From Chitinophagales bacterium (GTDB lineage: Bacteria; Bacteroidota; Bacteroidia; Chitinophagales; UBA8649), in NCBI GenBank assembly GCA_016777395.1, contig JADHRO010000093.1:1-7769 (forward strand): a DNA stretch of 7,769 nucleotides, in the 5' to 3' direction. This document shows positions 5,857-7,769 of this stretch, one piece after another; positions within the stretch are counted from its first letter, which is position 1, and the number at the start of each line of letters is the position of its first letter. The position numbers and the translations under genes are program-made. The notes beneath the pieces were generated by a model. The model was not told the DNA's origin. It saw nothing but the letters and a program-made list of their open reading frames with translations, and ran no database searches.

Positions 5857-7074
5857 CTAATAATCAGCAAAAGGAACCACGATATCAATAATTTCATTCC
5901 AAGGCAAACCGTATCCTCCAACTTGAGACATAAACGGGTCAGGATTCATTTCCTCCACGTTATAAACACCCGCCTTCATCCATTCGCCTGTCATCATTAA
6001 TTTTGCTCCCAACATAGCAGGAACGCCTGTAGTATAGCTAACCCCTTGACTTAAAGTGTCTGCATACGCTTTTTGATGTTGGCAATTATTCCAAACAAAA
6101 CATGTACGCTCTTTTCCATCTTTTATTCCTTTCATATAACATCCAATAGATGTCTCACCCACATAGTTTTCACCTAATGATTCTGGAGCAGGTAATATCT
6201 CTTTGAGAAACTCTAGTGGTATGATGTCCACTCCTTTGAATTTAACAGGCTTTATACCCGTTATACCAATATTCTCCATAACCCTTAGGTGGGTTAAATA
6301 CTCCTGTCCAAAAGTCATCCAAAATCTTGCTCTTTTGATGGTTGGGAAATTTTTTACTAGACTCTCCAACTCTTCATGGTATAACAAATAACTCTCTCTT
6401 TCTCCAATATTATGATAATTAATCGGCTGATGGATACTCATTGCATCGATTTCATGCCAAGCCCCATCTTCCCAGTACTTCCCTTTTGCCGTTATTTCTC
6501 GGATATTTATTTCTGGGTTGAAATTCGTGGCAAAAGCTTTGCCGTGATCACCTCCATTACAATCCACAATATCCAAATAATGAATCTCATCAAAATGATG
6601 TTTCGCGGCATGGGCTGTGTAAATTTGTGTCTGCCCTGGATCAAAACCACAGCCCAGCAAAGCCATTAAACCAGCTTCTTTAAACTTATCTTGATAGGCC
6701 CATTGCCACTTGTATTCAAATTTAGCCACATCTTTTGGCTCATAATTCGCAGTATCCACATAATGCACACCTGTTTCCAAGCATGCATCCATAATATTTA
6801 AGTCCTGATAAGGTAAGGCAACATTGATTAAAACCATCGGCTGAAATGAACGAATTAACTCGACTAATTCGGTGACATTATCTGCATCCACTTGAGCAGT
6901 TTGTATTTTCGTTCTGTTCGGATATTTAGCGGCTATATCTGCAGCAATTCTATCACATTTAGATTTGGTTCGGCTAGCAAGCATGATATCTGAAAAAACT
7001 GCCTTAACCTCAGCACATTTAAATGCCGTAACAGTGCCCACTCCGCCTGCCCCTACAATCAAAACTCTAGACAT
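5857..7074 (-). CDS. Saccharopine dehydrogenase family protein, probable carboxynorspermidine/carboxyspermidine dehydrogenase
   Basis: Cytoplasmic NAD(P)H-dependent oxidoreductase, 405 residues. In the family it most resembles, the enzyme condenses aspartate beta-semialdehyde with a diamine (putrescine or diaminopropane) and reduces the product to carboxyspermidine or carboxynorspermidine, the alternative bacterial route to spermidine. Evidence: N-terminal Rossmann motif VLIVGAGGVGTV (4-15, GxGxxG), INVALPYQDLNIMDAC (83-98), GVHYVDTANYEP (102-113), LLGCGFDPGQTQIYTAH (139-155), DCNGGDHGKAFATNFNP (171-187), and near the C-terminus GVSYTTGVPAMLGAKLM. Length and the GCGFDPGQ and GGDHGK motifs favour this group over lysine-pathway saccharopine dehydrogenases. 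The decarboxylase partner (NspC type) is not in the window. ATG at 7074 sits just before the Rossmann strand. It has its own candidate -7 element upstream, so it need not depend on the MORN-repeat gene. Confidence 0.85.
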   Translation of the reverse strand: MSRVLIVGAGGVGTVTAFKCAEVKAVFSDIMLASRTKSKCDRIAADIAAKYPNRTKIQTAQVDADNVTELVELIRSFQPMVLINVALPYQDLNIMDACLETGVHYVDTANYEPKDVAKFEYKWQWAYQDKFKEAGLMALLGCGFDPGQTQIYTAHAAKHHFDEIHYLDIVDCNGGDHGKAFATNFNPEINIREITAKGKYWEDGAWHEIDAMSIHQPINYHNIGERESYLLYHEELESLVKNFPTIKRARFWMTFGQEYLTHLRVMENIGITGIKPVKFKGVDIIPLEFLKEILPAPESLGENYVGETSIGCYMKGIKDGKERTCFVWNNCQHQKAYADTLSQGVSYTTGVPAMLGAKLMMTGEWMKAGVYNVEEMNPDPFMSQVGGYGLPWNEIIDIVVPFADY

Positions 7075-7097
7075 TACAAATTCTATTTATTGGATGA

Positions 7098-7105
7098 CAA
7101 ATTTA
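7098..7105 (-). promoter_or_regulatory. Candidate -7 promoter element for the dehydrogenase gene
   Basis: On the minus strand this reads TAAATTTG, an exact TAnnTTTG match, 23 nt before the ATG at 7074 and so leaving a leader of about 20 nt. No TTTG -33 element is visible 19-21 nt upstream. It supports independent transcription from the upstream MORN-repeat gene, whose stop is 74 nt away. Confidence 0.4.
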
Positions 7106-7148
7106 CTTGAATAATCGAGATATTTTAGCGACTCCTCAGCTATTTTTT

Positions 7149-7769
7149 CTAGAATTGGAAAATTATATGCGCATCCTTATTATAAGGTATTGGGACACCG
7201 TATTGCTTGGCTGATTCAAAAGGAACCATATTTAAAACATGGGCTTGAGCAAGCATATCTAAAAACTCATCTCCCGTGGATTTAAGGACTTCAGCAGTCT
7301 CAACAAGACCTTTCTCGCTAATGGTATACATGAGTATGCATTCAAACCTTTTACCGCTGTATAACGGGTCTTTTTTCAATGCTTCGGGAGTTGGTGAATT
7401 TGACAAATAGTCTGCAATCGCTTGATCACTGCAAGAATACTTTTGACTTTCAATTTTAACTTGAATACAATCTGTGGTATAGATGGGGAGCTCCTCTTTT
7501 GTATGACTAAAAGCCATCCCTTGACCATAAGGTGTTAAATCTTGAAAGTAATCTCTTACGAGTTGGCTCTGCTCATTAAATGTTCTATGAAGAACTAATT
7601 CACCCTTTTCATCGTATTCTTTCCAGTCGTTAATGGGCAAACCATCTGCATATGAAGCTTCCAACTTGACTTGACCATTTTCAAAGTATTCTTTTACTAC
7701 TCCATGAAGAATGTCATTAACAAAGGTATACTCTTTAACTAAAACCTCTAACTTTAAATTATAGCAGCG
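7149..7769 (-). CDS. MORN-repeat protein with TonB-like C-terminal domain (5' end beyond window edge)
   Basis: The C-terminal 206 residues of a protein whose frame is open to the right edge, so the true start and any signal peptide are outside. A TTG near 7664 could be mistaken for the start, but the coding sequence continues upstream without a stop and keeps the repeat pattern. Residues about 20-65 hold MORN_2/YwqK-like units (HGVVKEYFENGQVKLEASY, then WKEYDEKGELVLHRTF), beta-hairpin repeats common in Bacteroidota surface or periplasmic proteins. Residues about 142-206 match the TonB C-terminal fold: TISEKGLVETAEVLKSTGDEF, a hydrophobic helix, MVPFESAKQYGVPIPY, and a final strand ending IIFQF. 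Such proteins are usually periplasmic or membrane-anchored, but whether this one energises a TonB-dependent receptor is unknown. The protein ends in Phe, as many TonB-like domains of this group do. Confidence 0.8.
   Translation of the reverse strand, partial: RCYNLKLEVLVKEYTFVNDILHGVVKEYFENGQVKLEASYADGLPINDWKEYDEKGELVLHRTFNEQSQLVRDYFQDLTPYGQGMAFSHTKEELPIYTTDCIQVKIESQKYSCSDQAIADYLSNSPTPEALKKDPLYSGKRFECILMYTISEKGLVETAEVLKSTGDEFLDMLAQAHVLNMVPFESAKQYGVPIPYNKDAHIIFQF

Noticed and set aside
6203..6669. Plus-strand frames of 62 and 85 codons
   Set aside because: They are antisense shadows of the dehydrogenase gene, whose conserved motifs cover this region.
1..7769. Mobile element, defence island, CRISPR or prophage
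   Set aside because: I found no transposase, integrase, direct repeats, spacer arrays or phage genes, and base composition looks even across the window.

Overview
The window looks like an ordinary chromosomal segment of a member of the Bacteroidota, probably a marine or environmental Cytophagales-type bacterium. Four things point there: AT-rich DNA, a subtilase that ends in the start of a type IX secretion (T9SS) sorting tail, lipoproteins with an acidic/lysine stretch right after the lipidated cysteine, and short intergenic gaps holding TAnnTTTG, the Bacteroidota -7 promoter element. Start codons are not preceded by Shine-Dalgarno sites, as is usual in this phylum. I see no RNA genes, insertion sequences, CRISPR arrays, integrase genes or attachment sites.

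Layout. (1) Positions 1-2316, minus strand: a compact three-gene exported unit read in the order 44-residue lipoprotein, 244-residue lipoprotein (GTG start), S8 subtilase (TTG start overlapping the previous stop). The subtilase runs off the left edge inside its sorting tail. It has no in-window stop and a non-ATG start, so simple ORF calling easily misses it. (2) Positions 2317-2382: a 66-bp divergent promoter gap. (3) Positions 2383-3729, plus strand: an Mpl-type Mur ligase of peptidoglycan recycling. (4) Positions 3878-5808, plus strand: a tightly coupled trio, DEDDh 3'-5' exonuclease, family 2 glycosyltransferase of the dolichol-phosphate-mannose synthase type, and DinB/YfiT-like four-helix protein. 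The first junction is a GTGA overlap and the second has zero spacing (TAAATG). (5) Positions 5857-7074, minus strand: a carboxynorspermidine/carboxyspermidine dehydrogenase-like enzyme of the saccharopine dehydrogenase family (polyamine synthesis), convergent with the trio. (6) Position 7149 to the right edge, minus strand: the C-terminal part of a protein with MORN-like repeats followed by a TonB-like C-terminal domain. Its reading frame stays open to the edge, so its true start lies outside.

How the genes work together: the left operon makes only exported products (two lipoproteins and one T9SS substrate) and is the best candidate for an undescribed functional unit, perhaps a surface protease with lipoprotein partners. 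The other genes are housekeeping or poorly characterised, and their adjacency does not reveal one pathway. I found no clear evidence of a new defence system or mobile element. The most distinctive points are the exported trio, the non-ATG and overlapping starts, and a possibly leaderless exonuclease transcript.
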